A program made the translations under genes and the position numbers. Shown piece after piece: positions 35,497 to 44,462 of a DNA stretch of 64,000 nucleotides. The stretch is from positions 124,001 to 188,000 of the forward strand of contig NZ_JAFMZP010000008.1 in the NCBI RefSeq assembly GCF_024436435.1, read 5' to 3'. The DNA is from Desertivirga xinjiangensis. GTDB taxonomy: Bacteria > Bacteroidota > Bacteroidia > Sphingobacteriales > Sphingobacteriaceae. Below the pieces are notes generated by a model. That model ran no database searches. It was not told where the DNA came from and saw only the letters and a program-made list of their open reading frames with translations. Position 1 is the stretch's first letter; every line of letters begins with the position of its first letter.

Positions 35497-36513
35497 TTAT
35501 TTTGGATATGCATTACTTTTCTTTTGAAAGCTGTAAATGAGATAAAATAAAGCTGGTAGTATAAAGACACTTCCTGCCAATAGAGCTATCCCTAGGGCCT
35601 CAATAGTCTTTTCATGGCCTGCATGTTCCATTAGGGATAAGTGTCCACCGTTTTTAAACAGAACGATATTAGGGAAATGTCTGAAGGTGGTCGTCAAAAG
35701 AATCATAGTAACTTGAAATCCTGCTAAGATTCGCAGGATTTGCGTTTTTCCTTTCAACAGGAGCACCCACAGGAGGATCAAAGATAGTGTTGCCGCGGTA
35801 ATGCAGATGATGCCTGTTATGTTACCAAACACCCAGTCTATTAAAGGAATTTTTTCAATGAAGGCTGCAATAAAAACAAGCGCTCCGCAAATCACGGCGG
35901 CAATATTAAATACCAATGCCTTGCGTATAAAGCGCTTTTTGTCGGATTCGTTAGTGGTTTCGCCGATAATATAGATGGCTGCAAGGAAGCCGCAAATGGC
36001 GACAGTGAAGAGCCCCACTGTAAACGAAAACCAATTTAGCCAGCTGAAAACATAAGCCGACAGAAAATCAGGGGCATGCGGGTCTATATGGCCCGATACG
36101 GCGCTTCCGGCAATAATGCCGAGAAAAAGTGGTGTCACAAAGCTAGAATAAACGAAGATCCTATTATAGAGATGCTGCATATCGTCTACTACAGCATCGT
36201 AATGCCGGAATGTAAAAGCCGTACCTCTGGCTATGATGCCGAGCAGCATGACTGTTAAGGGGATATGCAGGTAAACAGACATAGTTGAATAAATTACAGG
36301 GAATCCCACAAAAAGGATAACGATGGCGATAATAAGCCACATATGATTTGCCTCCCAGATTGGGCCGATCGCCTGGTATAGTGTTTTCCTGGTTTGTTTT
36401 TTATTGGCCTCGGAAGTAAAAAGTTCAATGATCCCAGCGCCGAAATCGGCCCCTCCCATTAGCAGGTATAAAAGGATGGCTGTCCAAAGGAATATAATTA
36501 CCACATACAACAT
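35497..36513 (-). CDS. cydB: cytochrome bd oxidase subunit II
   Basis: 338 residues with about nine membrane helices, starting MLYVVIIFLWTAILLYLLMG followed by GADFGAGIIELF. Other conserved blocks are AIGPIWEANHMWLI and RGTAFTFRHYD. With CydA it forms the cytochrome bd quinol oxidase, which reduces O2 at high affinity in the inner membrane. The ATG at 36513 lies 1 nt after the cydA stop (36515), so the start and the coupling are clear; a longer reading to 36564 would overlap cydA. The convergent histidine kinase gene ends 9 bp away. No small CydX-like frame was found after it. Confidence 0.95.
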   Translation of the reverse strand: MLYVVIIFLWTAILLYLLMGGADFGAGIIELFTSEANKKQTRKTLYQAIGPIWEANHMWLIIAIVILFVGFPVIYSTMSVYLHIPLTVMLLGIIARGTAFTFRHYDAVVDDMQHLYNRIFVYSSFVTPLFLGIIAGSAVSGHIDPHAPDFLSAYVFSWLNWFSFTVGLFTVAICGFLAAIYIIGETTNESDKKRFIRKALVFNIAAVICGALVFIAAFIEKIPLIDWVFGNITGIICITAATLSLILLWVLLLKGKTQILRILAGFQVTMILLTTTFRHFPNIVLFKNGGHLSLMEHAGHEKTIEALGIALLAGSVFILPALFYLIYSFQKKSNAYPK

Positions 36514-36514
36514 G

Positions 36515-37849
36515 TTAGTCTCTTTTGGGTTTAACATCTGCAGGAAGGTCGTAGAGCTGACCAACCATATTAATTTGCCTGTAAAGCATAAAAATCACAA
36601 TCGCTGCCAGTGAAACGTATACAGCAGTAAAGAGATAAAAAGAATAGGCGATCCCCGGCATAGGTGTTACGGCATCGGCTGTTCGCATCACACCATGTAT
36701 GATCCATGGTTGACGGCCTACTTCGGTTACTGTCCAGCCGGCTTCGACAGCAATGAATCCCATAGGAGTAGCAGCAACAAAGAATTTTAGGAGCCACTTG
36801 CTGTTTTGCCAGTGCTTTTTCTTCCATAAGGCTATGAAATATAAAATAGCGAGCACCATCATTATCATCCCCAGGCCTACCATGATCTGGAAAGCATAAT
36901 GGGTAATGGCGACGGGCGGCTGATCTTCAGCGGGAATGCTGTCTAAGCCTTTTACTTCGGCGTTGGTATCACCGTGTGCCATAAAGCTCAATAATCCGGG
37001 TATTTTAATAGCATAATCTACTGTTTTAGTTTCCGGGTTGGGTACTCCACCCACGATCAGGGCAGCATTCTTCTCCGTATGGAAGTGTGCTTCCATTGCC
37101 GCAAGTTTTGCGGGCTGGCGCTGAGCAACGTCTTTTGCAGATATATCCCCGCTAAGAGGCTGGAAGATTGCAGCCACTGCTCCAAAAACAGCGGCAATTT
37201 TAAACGATTTCTTATGGAATTGTATGTTCTTTCCTTTAAGGATCATGAGGGCATGAATGCCAGCCACTGCAAAGCCAGTGGCTACAAAAGCTGCAATAGA
37301 CATATGCAGTGCCTGTGAAAACCATGCATCATTGAACATAGCTGCCATCGGATCGATATTGAGGTATTGCCCGTTTACATAATCAAAACCAGCCGGACTG
37401 TTCATCCAGGCGTTTGCTGCTACTACAAGGATGCCGGATACTAGTCCGCTAATGCCGACAATTACTCCGGTGAACCAGTGAAACCAGGGGTTAAACCGGT
37501 TCCATCCGTAGAGGAAAAAACCGAGGGCAATTGCTTCGATGAAGAAAGCTGTTCCTTCCAGGGAAAAGGGCATCCCAAAGATAGGCCCGGCATGTTTCAT
37601 AAATCCCGGCCAGAGTAAGCCCAATTCGAAGGATAAAACAGTACCGGAAACAGCGCCAGTAGCGAAAAATATGGCAACTCCTTTGCTCCAGGCCTTAGTG
37701 ATATTCTTATAGAGGACGTCGTTAGTTTTAAGCCAGTAATAATGTGCAACCGCCATAAAAAACGGCATTACCATCCCAATACAAGAAAAAACAATGTGAA
37801 AACCCAGAGAAAGGGCCATCTGTGAGCGGGCTGCTAGAAAATCATCCAT
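36515..37849 (-). CDS. cydA: cytochrome bd oxidase subunit I
   Basis: 444 residues, shorter than E. coli CydA (about 520), because the periplasmic Q-loop is of the short type. Haem and quinol motifs are present: H18 in LGFHIVFSCIGM, FELGLLWPGFM, FSLEGTAFFIEA, QALHMSIAAF (the second haem histidine) and VTEVGRQPWIIHGVMRT. It is the catalytic subunit of the bd quinol oxidase for microaerobic respiration. A -7 element lies upstream at 37879-37886. An AraC-family gene is divergent 231 bp away, and could be the regulator, though nothing proves this. Confidence 0.95.
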   Translation of the reverse strand: MDDFLAARSQMALSLGFHIVFSCIGMVMPFFMAVAHYYWLKTNDVLYKNITKAWSKGVAIFFATGAVSGTVLSFELGLLWPGFMKHAGPIFGMPFSLEGTAFFIEAIALGFFLYGWNRFNPWFHWFTGVIVGISGLVSGILVVAANAWMNSPAGFDYVNGQYLNIDPMAAMFNDAWFSQALHMSIAAFVATGFAVAGIHALMILKGKNIQFHKKSFKIAAVFGAVAAIFQPLSGDISAKDVAQRQPAKLAAMEAHFHTEKNAALIVGGVPNPETKTVDYAIKIPGLLSFMAHGDTNAEVKGLDSIPAEDQPPVAITHYAFQIMVGLGMIMMVLAILYFIALWKKKHWQNSKWLLKFFVAATPMGFIAVEAGWTVTEVGRQPWIIHGVMRTADAVTPMPGIAYSFYLFTAVYVSLAAIVIFMLYRQINMVGQLYDLPADVKPKRD

Positions 37850-37878
37850 ACAAATGAATATTAAAGATGCATTGGGGT

Positions 37879-37886
37879 CAAAGCTA
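37879..37886 (-). promoter_or_regulatory. -7 element of the cydAB promoter
   Basis: TAGCTTTG on the minus strand matches TAnnTTTG exactly, 30 bp before the cydA ATG. No TTG is found at the expected -33 distance, so it may need an activator. Confidence 0.4.
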
Positions 37887-38080
37887 AGTCTTGACAGCCT
37901 AATTAGCCATCTTTTATAGGGTTAATTGAAAATTAAAATCATTCTAATTTGTATCTTTTTTTTGAAATATGGAGATCTGTTGGCGTAAAACTTGCAGAAC
38001 TAAACAGGATAAGTAAAAAGTACCACAAATGCGATGAATGATACCACTTCAAACAAGTGTTATGCTTTACTTTTGCAGAG

Positions 38081-38980
38081 ATGAACAACGTTCCCGTATA
38101 TGATATCGGATCACTTTCAGAATTTCGAAGTCAGGATATTTTGATCAGCAGGTTTGCGCCGTATCTGAAAAATCATCATAAGTTGAGATTGCCACACAGG
38201 CACAACTTTTACCATATGGTTTTGTTCACAGATGGCGGCGGAGAACATACTATTGACTTTGAAAAGTTTAAAGTAAATCCCTTTCAGATTTATTTTATGG
38301 TGCCAGGGCAAGTTCATAGCTGGGATTTTGAGGGGAATGTTGATGGTTATGTGATTAATTTCTCTCCATCCTTTTTTCAGTCATTTTTATTGCGGCCTGA
38401 TTATTTGGAAGGCTTTGGTTTTTTCCAGGGGATCACTTCAGAATCTGTCATCGAAATTCCTGAAGTTTTACAAACAAAACTTACCGGACTTTTTGAAGAC
38501 ATGCTGAATGTAAAGCAGCACGCAGGGAAGTTTGAACTGGACAATATTCGCCTGCTGATTTTACAACTTTTTATTCTGGTGAATGAATTAAGCGTTGAAG
38601 AAGGAGCTAAAGCGCTGTCTTCTTATAACGTTATGTTGCTGAAGAACTTTCAAAGACTTATAGAGAAAAACTTTACCGAGCTAAGATTTCCAAAGGAGTA
38701 TGCTGAATTGCTGTATATTACTCCTAATCATCTAAATGCCATCTGCAATGAGATGCTGGGGCTTTCAGCGGGCGAACTGATCAGAAACCGCGTGTTGCTT
38801 GAAGCTAAAAGGCTGCTGGTGAATCTGGACCTTTCAGTATCCGGGATAGCTTACCAGCTTAACTTCAACGATAACTCTTATTTCACTAAATTTTTTAAAA
38901 AGCAGGTGGGTATAACACCTGATGAGTTCAGACGACAGGTGTTTAAAAATAACAGACATGAAAAGTATAAAAATAGATAA
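38081..38980 (+). CDS. AraC family transcriptional regulator
   Basis: 299 residues from the ATG at 38081. The N-terminal half is a cupin sensor domain (HRHNFYHMVLFTDGGGEHTIDF, MVPGQVHSW). The C-terminal half has two helix-turn-helix units, with TPNHLNAICNEMLGLSAGEL and the AraC signature LSVSGIAYQLNFNDNSYFTK followed by FFKKQVGITPDEFRR. The ligand is unknown. A GTG at 38057 could extend it by eight residues, but a perfect -7 element (TACTTTTG, 38068-38075) lies between them, so the ATG is preferred and the transcript may be nearly leaderless. The DUF983 gene overlaps its last 23 bp. Confidence 0.9.
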   Translation: MNNVPVYDIGSLSEFRSQDILISRFAPYLKNHHKLRLPHRHNFYHMVLFTDGGGEHTIDFEKFKVNPFQIYFMVPGQVHSWDFEGNVDGYVINFSPSFFQSFLLRPDYLEGFGFFQGITSESVIEIPEVLQTKLTGLFEDMLNVKQHAGKFELDNIRLLILQLFILVNELSVEEGAKALSSYNVMLLKNFQRLIEKNFTELRFPKEYAELLYITPNHLNAICNEMLGLSAGELIRNRVLLEAKRLLVNLDLSVSGIAYQLNFNDNSYFTKFFKKQVGITPDEFRRQVFKNNRHEKYKNR

Positions 38981-39371
38981 CAATAGATCGGAAACGCCGG
39001 TTCTTTATGCGGCACTACATGCAAAATGCCCTCGCTGCAGAAGAGGCAATATGTTCGATGGCCCAATGTATGGACTGAAGTTCCAGAAAATGAATGTGAG
39101 TTGCCCTCATTGTGGTTTAAGATTTGAACGGGAGCCAGGATATTTTTATGTATCGATGTTTATAAGCTATGCTATGAGCGTTGCTGAAACTATCGCCGTT
39201 GCCGTGTTAACGTATCTGTTCACAAATAATCTGGAAGATCCTTTATTATATATTGCAACGATCTTTCCGGCAGTATTTCTGCTATCACCTTTTAACTACA
39301 GATATTCGAGGGTGGCACTGTTATACTGGCTGACTCCTGGATTGCACTATGATCCTGAAAAGGATAAATAG
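38958..39371 (+). CDS. DUF983 family zinc-ribbon membrane protein
   Basis: 137 residues from the ATG at 38958, inside the end of the araC gene (23-bp overlap). It has the DUF983 pattern: a zinc-ribbon-like pair of CxxC motifs (CPRCRRGNMF and CPHCGLRFEREPGYFY), then two membrane segments (about 65-90 and 93-112), with YVSMFISYAM and a short C-terminal tail ending in LTPGLHYDPEKD. The function of DUF983 is unknown; members are found beside respiratory or membrane genes. Overlap with the regulator suggests translational coupling. The nearest terminator is 160 bp downstream but may belong to a separate short transcript. Confidence 0.88.
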   Translation: MKSIKIDNNRSETPVLYAALHAKCPRCRRGNMFDGPMYGLKFQKMNVSCPHCGLRFEREPGYFYVSMFISYAMSVAETIAVAVLTYLFTNNLEDPLLYIATIFPAVFLLSPFNYRYSRVALLYWLTPGLHYDPEKDK

Positions 39372-39475
39372 TTTTATTATTCAAATAATTGAAAGCTTAT
39401 TTGTGTGGTTGTTTTTGTAAAATTTTAATTATTGCTTGTTTTGTTTGAAATTATCACAATATTTTATTTTTTGTT

Positions 39476-39504
39476 TTGAAATTTTGATACTTTATTTACA
39501 TTTG
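39476..39504 (+). promoter_or_regulatory. promoter before a terminator hairpin
   Basis: TTG (39476-39478), 18 bp, then TACATTTG (39497-39504, exact -7 consensus). Transcription would start near 39511 and meet the terminator at 39530 after about 20 nt. Confidence 0.5.
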
Positions 39505-39529
39505 TGTCAGGTTTATAATTGGTTAGTTT

Positions 39530-39570
39530 AAAAGGTCTTCATCCTCCCCGTTTGAAGACCTTTTTATTTT
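39530..39570 (+). terminator. terminator between DUF983 and alkC, possibly of a short RNA or an attenuator
   Basis: AAAAGGTCTTCA (39530-39541) pairs with TGAAGACCTTTT (39553-39564) over an 11-nt loop, then T, A and further T. It ends 60 bp before the alkC start. Confidence 0.75.
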
Positions 39571-39631
39571 TACAGGATGTAAAATGATATGCTGACATAC
39601 TGTTGTCACTATTACCTCTGACTTTTGATGA

Positions 39632-40738
39632 ATGGCTGAATTACTCAAGAATATATATAATACACGGTTTTTTGATACGTTGACAGGAGCACTAGAACAA
39701 AGCTTGGCCGAGTTCGACAAGATGTTGTTTATGGCATGTGTTTATGATGAATTGTGGGAGGATAGGGAATTAAAACAACGAATGAAACATATTGCATCCG
39801 TGCTGGAGTCTTTCCTTCAAAATGACTATGAACATAAAATAAGGGCAGTGTTTAACATTATAGCTGCATTGCGCAGTTCGGGCGTACAGGAAAACAGCCT
39901 TGAGTACATGTTTCTCCCGGAGTTTATAGAGATGTATGGGCTCGACCATTTCGAAGTTTCTATGGAAGCCATCGAACTGGTTACTCAGTTTACCAGCTGT
40001 GAGTTTGATATCCGACCATATATAAAAAGATACCCTGCAGAAGTAATGGACCGGATGCAACAATGGTCCCTGCACCCGAGTCACCTGGTGCGAAGGTTTG
40101 CAAGTGAAGGCTGCAGGCCGAGGCTTCCCTGGGCTATGGCTCTTCCAGATTTAAAGACAGATCCTTCTCCGATACTTCCGATATTGGAAAATCTGAAAAC
40201 TGACCCGTCTGAATTTGTAAGAAGAAGTGTTGCCAATAACCTGAACGATATCGCTAAAGACCATCCCGATACTGTCATTGCTATCGCCCGTAAGTGGAAA
40301 GGATCAAGCCTAGAAACTGACCGACTAATAAAACATGGTTGCCGTAGTTTGTTAAAACAGGCTCATGCTGATACCCTGGATCTATTTGGCTTGTCTGGTA
40401 CGGTAAAATGCTCAGTACAAAATTTGAAGATAAACCGTCAAACCATCAAAGAGGGTGATCATCTTGAATTTTCGTTTGAATTGCTGCATGCCGAAAGCTC
40501 AGCGCTTAAGTTAAGGGTTGAATACGCCATTTACTATATGAAAGCAAACGGTAAACCAGCCAGAAAACTATTCAAAATCACTGAGAATACTTATCAAGGC
40601 GAATCTGTTTACCGCTTTATTCGCAGGCAATCTTTTAAAAATATGACCACCAGGAAGCACTATCCCGGTAACCACAAAGTGGCTGTAGTTATTAACGGGA
40701 ATGAGCTCGCTGAACATAATTTTACACTAGAAAGCTAG
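39632..40738 (+). CDS. alkC: AlkC-type DNA alkylation repair glycosylase
   Basis: 368 residues of the HEAT-repeat AlkC/AlkD family. Typical blocks are the N-terminal ELKQRMKHIASVL, EMYGLDHFEVSMEAIELVTQ, LVRRFASEGCRPRLPWAMAL and EFVRRSVANNLNDIAKDHPD. The C-terminal 110 residues (FGLSGTVKCSVQNLKINRQT onward) form a beta domain like the Ig-like domain of AlkC. AlkC enzymes excise alkylated bases, mainly 3-methyl-type adducts, from DNA. The stop codon overlaps that of the convergent ldh gene (shared CTAG). A promoter-plus-terminator structure upstream (39476-39570) may attenuate its expression. No ada-type gene is nearby. Confidence 0.88.
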   Translation: MAELLKNIYNTRFFDTLTGALEQSLAEFDKMLFMACVYDELWEDRELKQRMKHIASVLESFLQNDYEHKIRAVFNIIAALRSSGVQENSLEYMFLPEFIEMYGLDHFEVSMEAIELVTQFTSCEFDIRPYIKRYPAEVMDRMQQWSLHPSHLVRRFASEGCRPRLPWAMALPDLKTDPSPILPILENLKTDPSEFVRRSVANNLNDIAKDHPDTVIAIARKWKGSSLETDRLIKHGCRSLLKQAHADTLDLFGLSGTVKCSVQNLKINRQTIKEGDHLEFSFELLHAESSALKLRVEYAIYYMKANGKPARKLFKITENTYQGESVYRFIRRQSFKNMTTRKHYPGNHKVAVVINGNELAEHNFTLES

Positions 40739-41661
40739 AGCTCAATAGAACTGATAAGCTCTTTTAGCTTTTGAGCTGATGAATTTAACAGCTTTTTCTC
40801 TTGTTCATTGATGTTGAGAGGCAACACTTCGCGGATGCCGTTATGATCAATCACGCAAGGAACCCCCAGGTAGACGTCTGAAATTCCGTGATAATCTGTT
40901 AGCATAGTGGAAACATTTAAAATTGCTGCTTCGTTCCTCAAAATGGCAGTACAAATGCGGTCAAGCGCTAAAGCGATAGCATAATAAGTGGCGCCCTTCG
41001 ATTTGATGATCTGATAAGCTGCGTTTTTTGTGTTATTAAAGATCTCTTCTTTTTCAGAATCATCAAGCTGAAGTTCTGTGCCGGCGATATTTGCCAGGCT
41101 CCAAAGTGCCAGTTCAGAGTCGCCATGCTCTCCGACGATATGTGCATGTACGCTACGAGCATCAATTTGCAGTTTTTCGCCTATTAAGTAGCGCAGGCGG
41201 GCGCTGTCAAGCAAAGTGCCTGAGCCAATCACGCGATGTGCGGGCCAGCCAGATTTTTTCCAGGTGAAGTAAGCCATGATATCTACTGGATTTGAAGCGA
41301 TCAGGAGGATACCGTCCTTGTTATATTTCAGTACTTCGGAAGTAATGCTTTCGTAAATGGATACATTGCGTTTTAGCAGATCTATTCTTGACTCGCCTTC
41401 TTTTTGAGCGGCGCCTGCAGTTATAATGATGATATCGGCTTCCCTGCAGTCTTCGTAAGTGCCGGCCCAGACTTTGGTTTTACTTAAGAAGGGCAATCCG
41501 TGATTCATATCCAGAGCGTCGCCAATGGCTTTTTCTTTATTGGCATCAATCAGGACCAGTTCATCCATACCGTGCCGGAGGAGCAGGGTGTAAGCAGTGG
41601 TAGATCCTACGGCGCCAACGCCGATAACTACAATACGGGTTTTTTTAGAGTTTGGGTGCAT
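40735..41661 (-). CDS. ldh: L-lactate dehydrogenase
   Basis: 308 residues of the LDH/MDH family. It has the NAD motif VVIGVGAVGSTTAYTLL, the substrate loop GAAQKEGESRIDLLKRN in which Q rather than R indicates lactate over malate, SNPVDIMAY, and the catalytic histidine in HIVGEHGDSE. It interconverts pyruvate and L-lactate with NAD(H) in the cytosol. No allosteric fructose-bisphosphate site can be judged by eye. It is a single gene, convergent with alkC, whose stop overlaps its own. It fits microaerobic metabolism along with the nearby cydAB genes, though the two are not linked in an operon. Confidence 0.93.
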   Translation of the reverse strand: MHPNSKKTRIVVIGVGAVGSTTAYTLLLRHGMDELVLIDANKEKAIGDALDMNHGLPFLSKTKVWAGTYEDCREADIIIITAGAAQKEGESRIDLLKRNVSIYESITSEVLKYNKDGILLIASNPVDIMAYFTWKKSGWPAHRVIGSGTLLDSARLRYLIGEKLQIDARSVHAHIVGEHGDSELALWSLANIAGTELQLDDSEKEEIFNNTKNAAYQIIKSKGATYYAIALALDRICTAILRNEAAILNVSTMLTDYHGISDVYLGVPCVIDHNGIREVLPLNINEQEKKLLNSSAQKLKELISSIEL

Positions 41662-41736
41662 AATTTAAGTTAAGATTCAGAGAGAACAGTTTGTTTTGTT
41701 TTCTGTTGAAGATCATTTTTGAATTTATGGCCCTCT

Positions 41737-43581
41737 TTATTGCATAAGCAAGAGATTGCTTAGCTTTTCCTGCAGGTCTTTCGGATTAAATGGTTTTGGC
41801 AAATAATCGTTCATGCCAGCTTTTCTTACTTTACTATTAATATCTTCAGATACAGAAGCTGATAAGGCAATGATATGAACAGACGATTTCTCTTTATCGG
41901 GCAACTGTCTGATTTGTCGGCTGGCTTCATAACCATCCATTTCAGGCATATGTAAATCCATTAATACCAGGTGAAAATTGTTCGACTTTACCATTTCGAG
42001 AACTTCGATCCCATTTTGAGCAATCGCAGCGGGCTGGATGTTCCAGGCCATAAATAGCTTTTTAATCACCATCACATTAATAGGGTTATCCTCAGCCACT
42101 AATATTTTAAGCTCACCTAAGCTTGTTCTTTTGTTTAATATTTTATTCCCAATTGCAGGGGCAGGGATAATGTCTCCATCTGTATCGCTGCAGGAAAACT
42201 TTATATTAAAAAAGAACTCGGTGCCGGTGCCTCTCTCCGATATCAGATTTATCTGGCTACCCAGCTTTTCCAGTATACCCTTTACAATAGCAAGTCCCAG
42301 TCCGGTACCCCCAAATTTCCTGTTGGTACTTTTTGATGCCTGGGTAAATGGTTCAAATATTGCCTTTTGGTGATCTTGAGGTATTCCGATGCCGGTATCT
42401 TTTACGGAAACTCTCACATCCATTATGTGGTCTGAATGTTCAATTACCTCCGCCTTGATTTCAACATTCCCCTCGTCAGTAAATTTAATAGCATTATTAG
42501 TTAGGTTAATTAGAACCTGTGTTAAACGGGTAGGGTCACCATAGACCATCTTGTTATAAAGTAAAGGGTCAATATCCAGGTTTAATTGGATCCCCTTTTT
42601 TTGAGCACTGAGCCGTAGCCCTGCAGAGATATTTTGAAGCAACAGATAGAGATTGAAAGGTATGTCTTCCATTTCGAATTTGCCTGAATTCAATTTATTA
42701 AAATCCAGAATGTCATTTATGAGAGTCAGAAGGTTTTCCGCCGAAAACTTTAGGATCCGCATGTTTTCTTCCTGATCCTCGCGGGGAGAATTAAGCAATA
42801 ACACGTTAGACAGTCCGATTACGCCGTTTAAAGGAGTTCTCAGCTCATGCGACATAGTGGAAAGGAAATCCATTTTAGCGCGGGAAGACCTTTGTGCTTC
42901 TTCCATACTTTGCTGCAGGCGCTGATTAAGCAGTTTGAGATTCAGACCAGCTTCTGTAAGCTTTACAATGTTGAGATTGAATGCTTTAAAGAAGTGGTAA
43001 TGTAGATAGATGATAAGTCCAAAATTATAAGTTACCACAAATAAATAAGCCGGCAGGTTTATTTTTTGTGGACTGACATTCAGTGAAAAGTATTGCTGTC
43101 CATCAAACACCGTGTATATAATGACGGGAAGGATATTTACCGTTCCATAAAACACACCCCATTTGAGACCATGTGCATAGAAGGAGTATACAATAATGAT
43201 AAAAATAAACTGAATGGTGGGCAGGTTGATGCCCTGGACATAAAAAACCAGGTTTGACCAGATCAACAGAGTTAGCAGTGCGATAGCTGTATGTGATACG
43301 CCGCGCCATACATTCCATTTTAATACCACAAAAATGAGACCCAATCCCACTGTAAAGACGACGAGGGACCTCAGAAATTGCAGTCGAGGTCCATAGAAAA
43401 AATAAATAGGAATTGTGAAAGCGCAAAAAACCAGATTAACTGCAAGTCCAAGAACTAACATTTTAACCCTTGCCTGGTTAATGGGATCACTCTCCAGGCG
43501 CTCAATTTTCTCAAGGATCTTGTTGTAGACCCTTTTCAGTAGATTGCTCAAACACACTAAGCAAATATACGGTTTGCGCAA
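41737..43581 (-). CDS. membrane hybrid sensor histidine kinase with receiver domain
   Basis: 614 residues. The order is six membrane segments (about 40-200), a coiled coil, HisKA (H245 in STMSHELRTPLNGVIGL), HATPase_c (LINLTNNAIKFTDEG, DTGIGIPQD, GTGLGLAIVKGIL) and a C-terminal receiver domain (KILVAEDNPINVMV, phospho-Asp in LVLMDLHMPEMDGYE, final KPF). The membrane part is a sensor of 7TM/MASE-like type without a periplasmic loop of note, so it may sense within the membrane. The start is uncertain: a TTG at 43581 gives this length, TTG at 43551 is an alternative, and the first ATG is 40 codons in. No cognate regulator gene adjoins. Confidence 0.88.
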   Translation of the reverse strand: MRKPYICLVCLSNLLKRVYNKILEKIERLESDPINQARVKMLVLGLAVNLVFCAFTIPIYFFYGPRLQFLRSLVVFTVGLGLIFVVLKWNVWRGVSHTAIALLTLLIWSNLVFYVQGINLPTIQFIFIIIVYSFYAHGLKWGVFYGTVNILPVIIYTVFDGQQYFSLNVSPQKINLPAYLFVVTYNFGLIIYLHYHFFKAFNLNIVKLTEAGLNLKLLNQRLQQSMEEAQRSSRAKMDFLSTMSHELRTPLNGVIGLSNVLLLNSPREDQEENMRILKFSAENLLTLINDILDFNKLNSGKFEMEDIPFNLYLLLQNISAGLRLSAQKKGIQLNLDIDPLLYNKMVYGDPTRLTQVLINLTNNAIKFTDEGNVEIKAEVIEHSDHIMDVRVSVKDTGIGIPQDHQKAIFEPFTQASKSTNRKFGGTGLGLAIVKGILEKLGSQINLISERGTGTEFFFNIKFSCSDTDGDIIPAPAIGNKILNKRTSLGELKILVAEDNPINVMVIKKLFMAWNIQPAAIAQNGIEVLEMVKSNNFHLVLMDLHMPEMDGYEASRQIRQLPDKEKSSVHIIALSASVSEDINSKVRKAGMNDYLPKPFNPKDLQEKLSNLLLMQ

Positions 43582-43721
43582 AATATTTTATCCACAGCTT
43601 TGTTTTATGTTGCTGATTATCTAAGCTTTCTTATCGCTTTGCGAGATCCCAAAACACTTCTTAAAAGCCGTTGTCAGGTGAGCCTGGTATTTAGAGCAAA
43701 ATTGTTATTCTTCTTATCCTG

Positions 43722-44462
43722 GTGCAGCTTTATGGCCGCAAGAAGCTCAAAGCCGAACTTGAAGAGGTTGAAGGACCACTTTTTAAGGAAGCGGCTTTTG
43801 AGGGTTTCAGGAATAGAATATCCGGGTTGTTCGGCATCGATAACTATATCTTTGGACTACACCTGCGATCTCTACCAAAAGCAGTTACGCCCTATATCGT
43901 TGAAGAGCGGCAGTTAAATGTTGCTCAGATGGATGTTTTTTCCAGGCTGATGATGGATAGGGTAATATTTCTCGGTTCGGCTGTGGATGATGTAACCGCC
44001 AATATTATACAGGCCCAGCTTCTATTCTTGCAATCTATTGATGCCAGACGTGACATCCAATTGTATGTAAACTCTCCTGGTGGATCAGTGTACGCAGGTT
44101 TGGGCATCTATGATACGATGCAATATATAAGTCCGGACGTTGCTACCATTTGTACCGGTATGGCACTGTCTTTCGGGGCAGTGCTATTATGTGCAGGTGC
44201 AGCAGGAAAAAGAGTCGCTTTGCCACATTCCAGAATCATGTTGCATCAGCCACATGGCGGGGCACAAGGCCAGGCTTCAGATATGGAGATTGCTATTAAG
44301 GAATATCTTAAGCTTAAACAGGAATTATATGAAATCATTGCCAGGCATAGTGGTCAGGATTACCAGAGGGTACATGACGTATCCGACAGAGATTACTGGA
44401 TGATTGCATCGGAGGCTAAGGAGTTCGGGATCATTGATGAGGTATTAGGGATTGGGGCCTAA
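43722..44462 (+). CDS. clpP: ClpP-type protease, variant paralogue
   Basis: 246 residues of the ClpP serine peptidase family. The triad is preserved: Ser in ICTGMALSFGAVLL, His in MLHQPHGGAQGQASD, Asp in DRDYWMIASEA. The body matches Bacteroidota ClpP closely (EERQLNVAQMDVFSRLMMDR, LYVNSPGGSVYAGLGIYDTM). The otherwise near-universal GMAASMGA reads GMALSFGA, and HQPLGG reads HQPHGG. The N-terminus is unusual: about 40 residues with a GTG start (43722) precede the family core, and no trigger factor, clpX or lon gene is nearby as in the main clpP locus. It is probably a second ClpP with a different partner or substrate. Confidence 0.88.
   Translation: MQLYGRKKLKAELEEVEGPLFKEAAFEGFRNRISGLFGIDNYIFGLHLRSLPKAVTPYIVEERQLNVAQMDVFSRLMMDRVIFLGSAVDDVTANIIQAQLLFLQSIDARRDIQLYVNSPGGSVYAGLGIYDTMQYISPDVATICTGMALSFGAVLLCAGAAGKRVALPHSRIMLHQPHGGAQGQASDMEIAIKEYLKLKQELYEIIARHSGQDYQRVHDVSDRDYWMIASEAKEFGIIDEVLGIGA

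Noticed and set aside
39371-39530. A further gene between DUF983 and the terminator hairpin
   Set aside because: The stretch is T/A-rich with no open frame of useful length.
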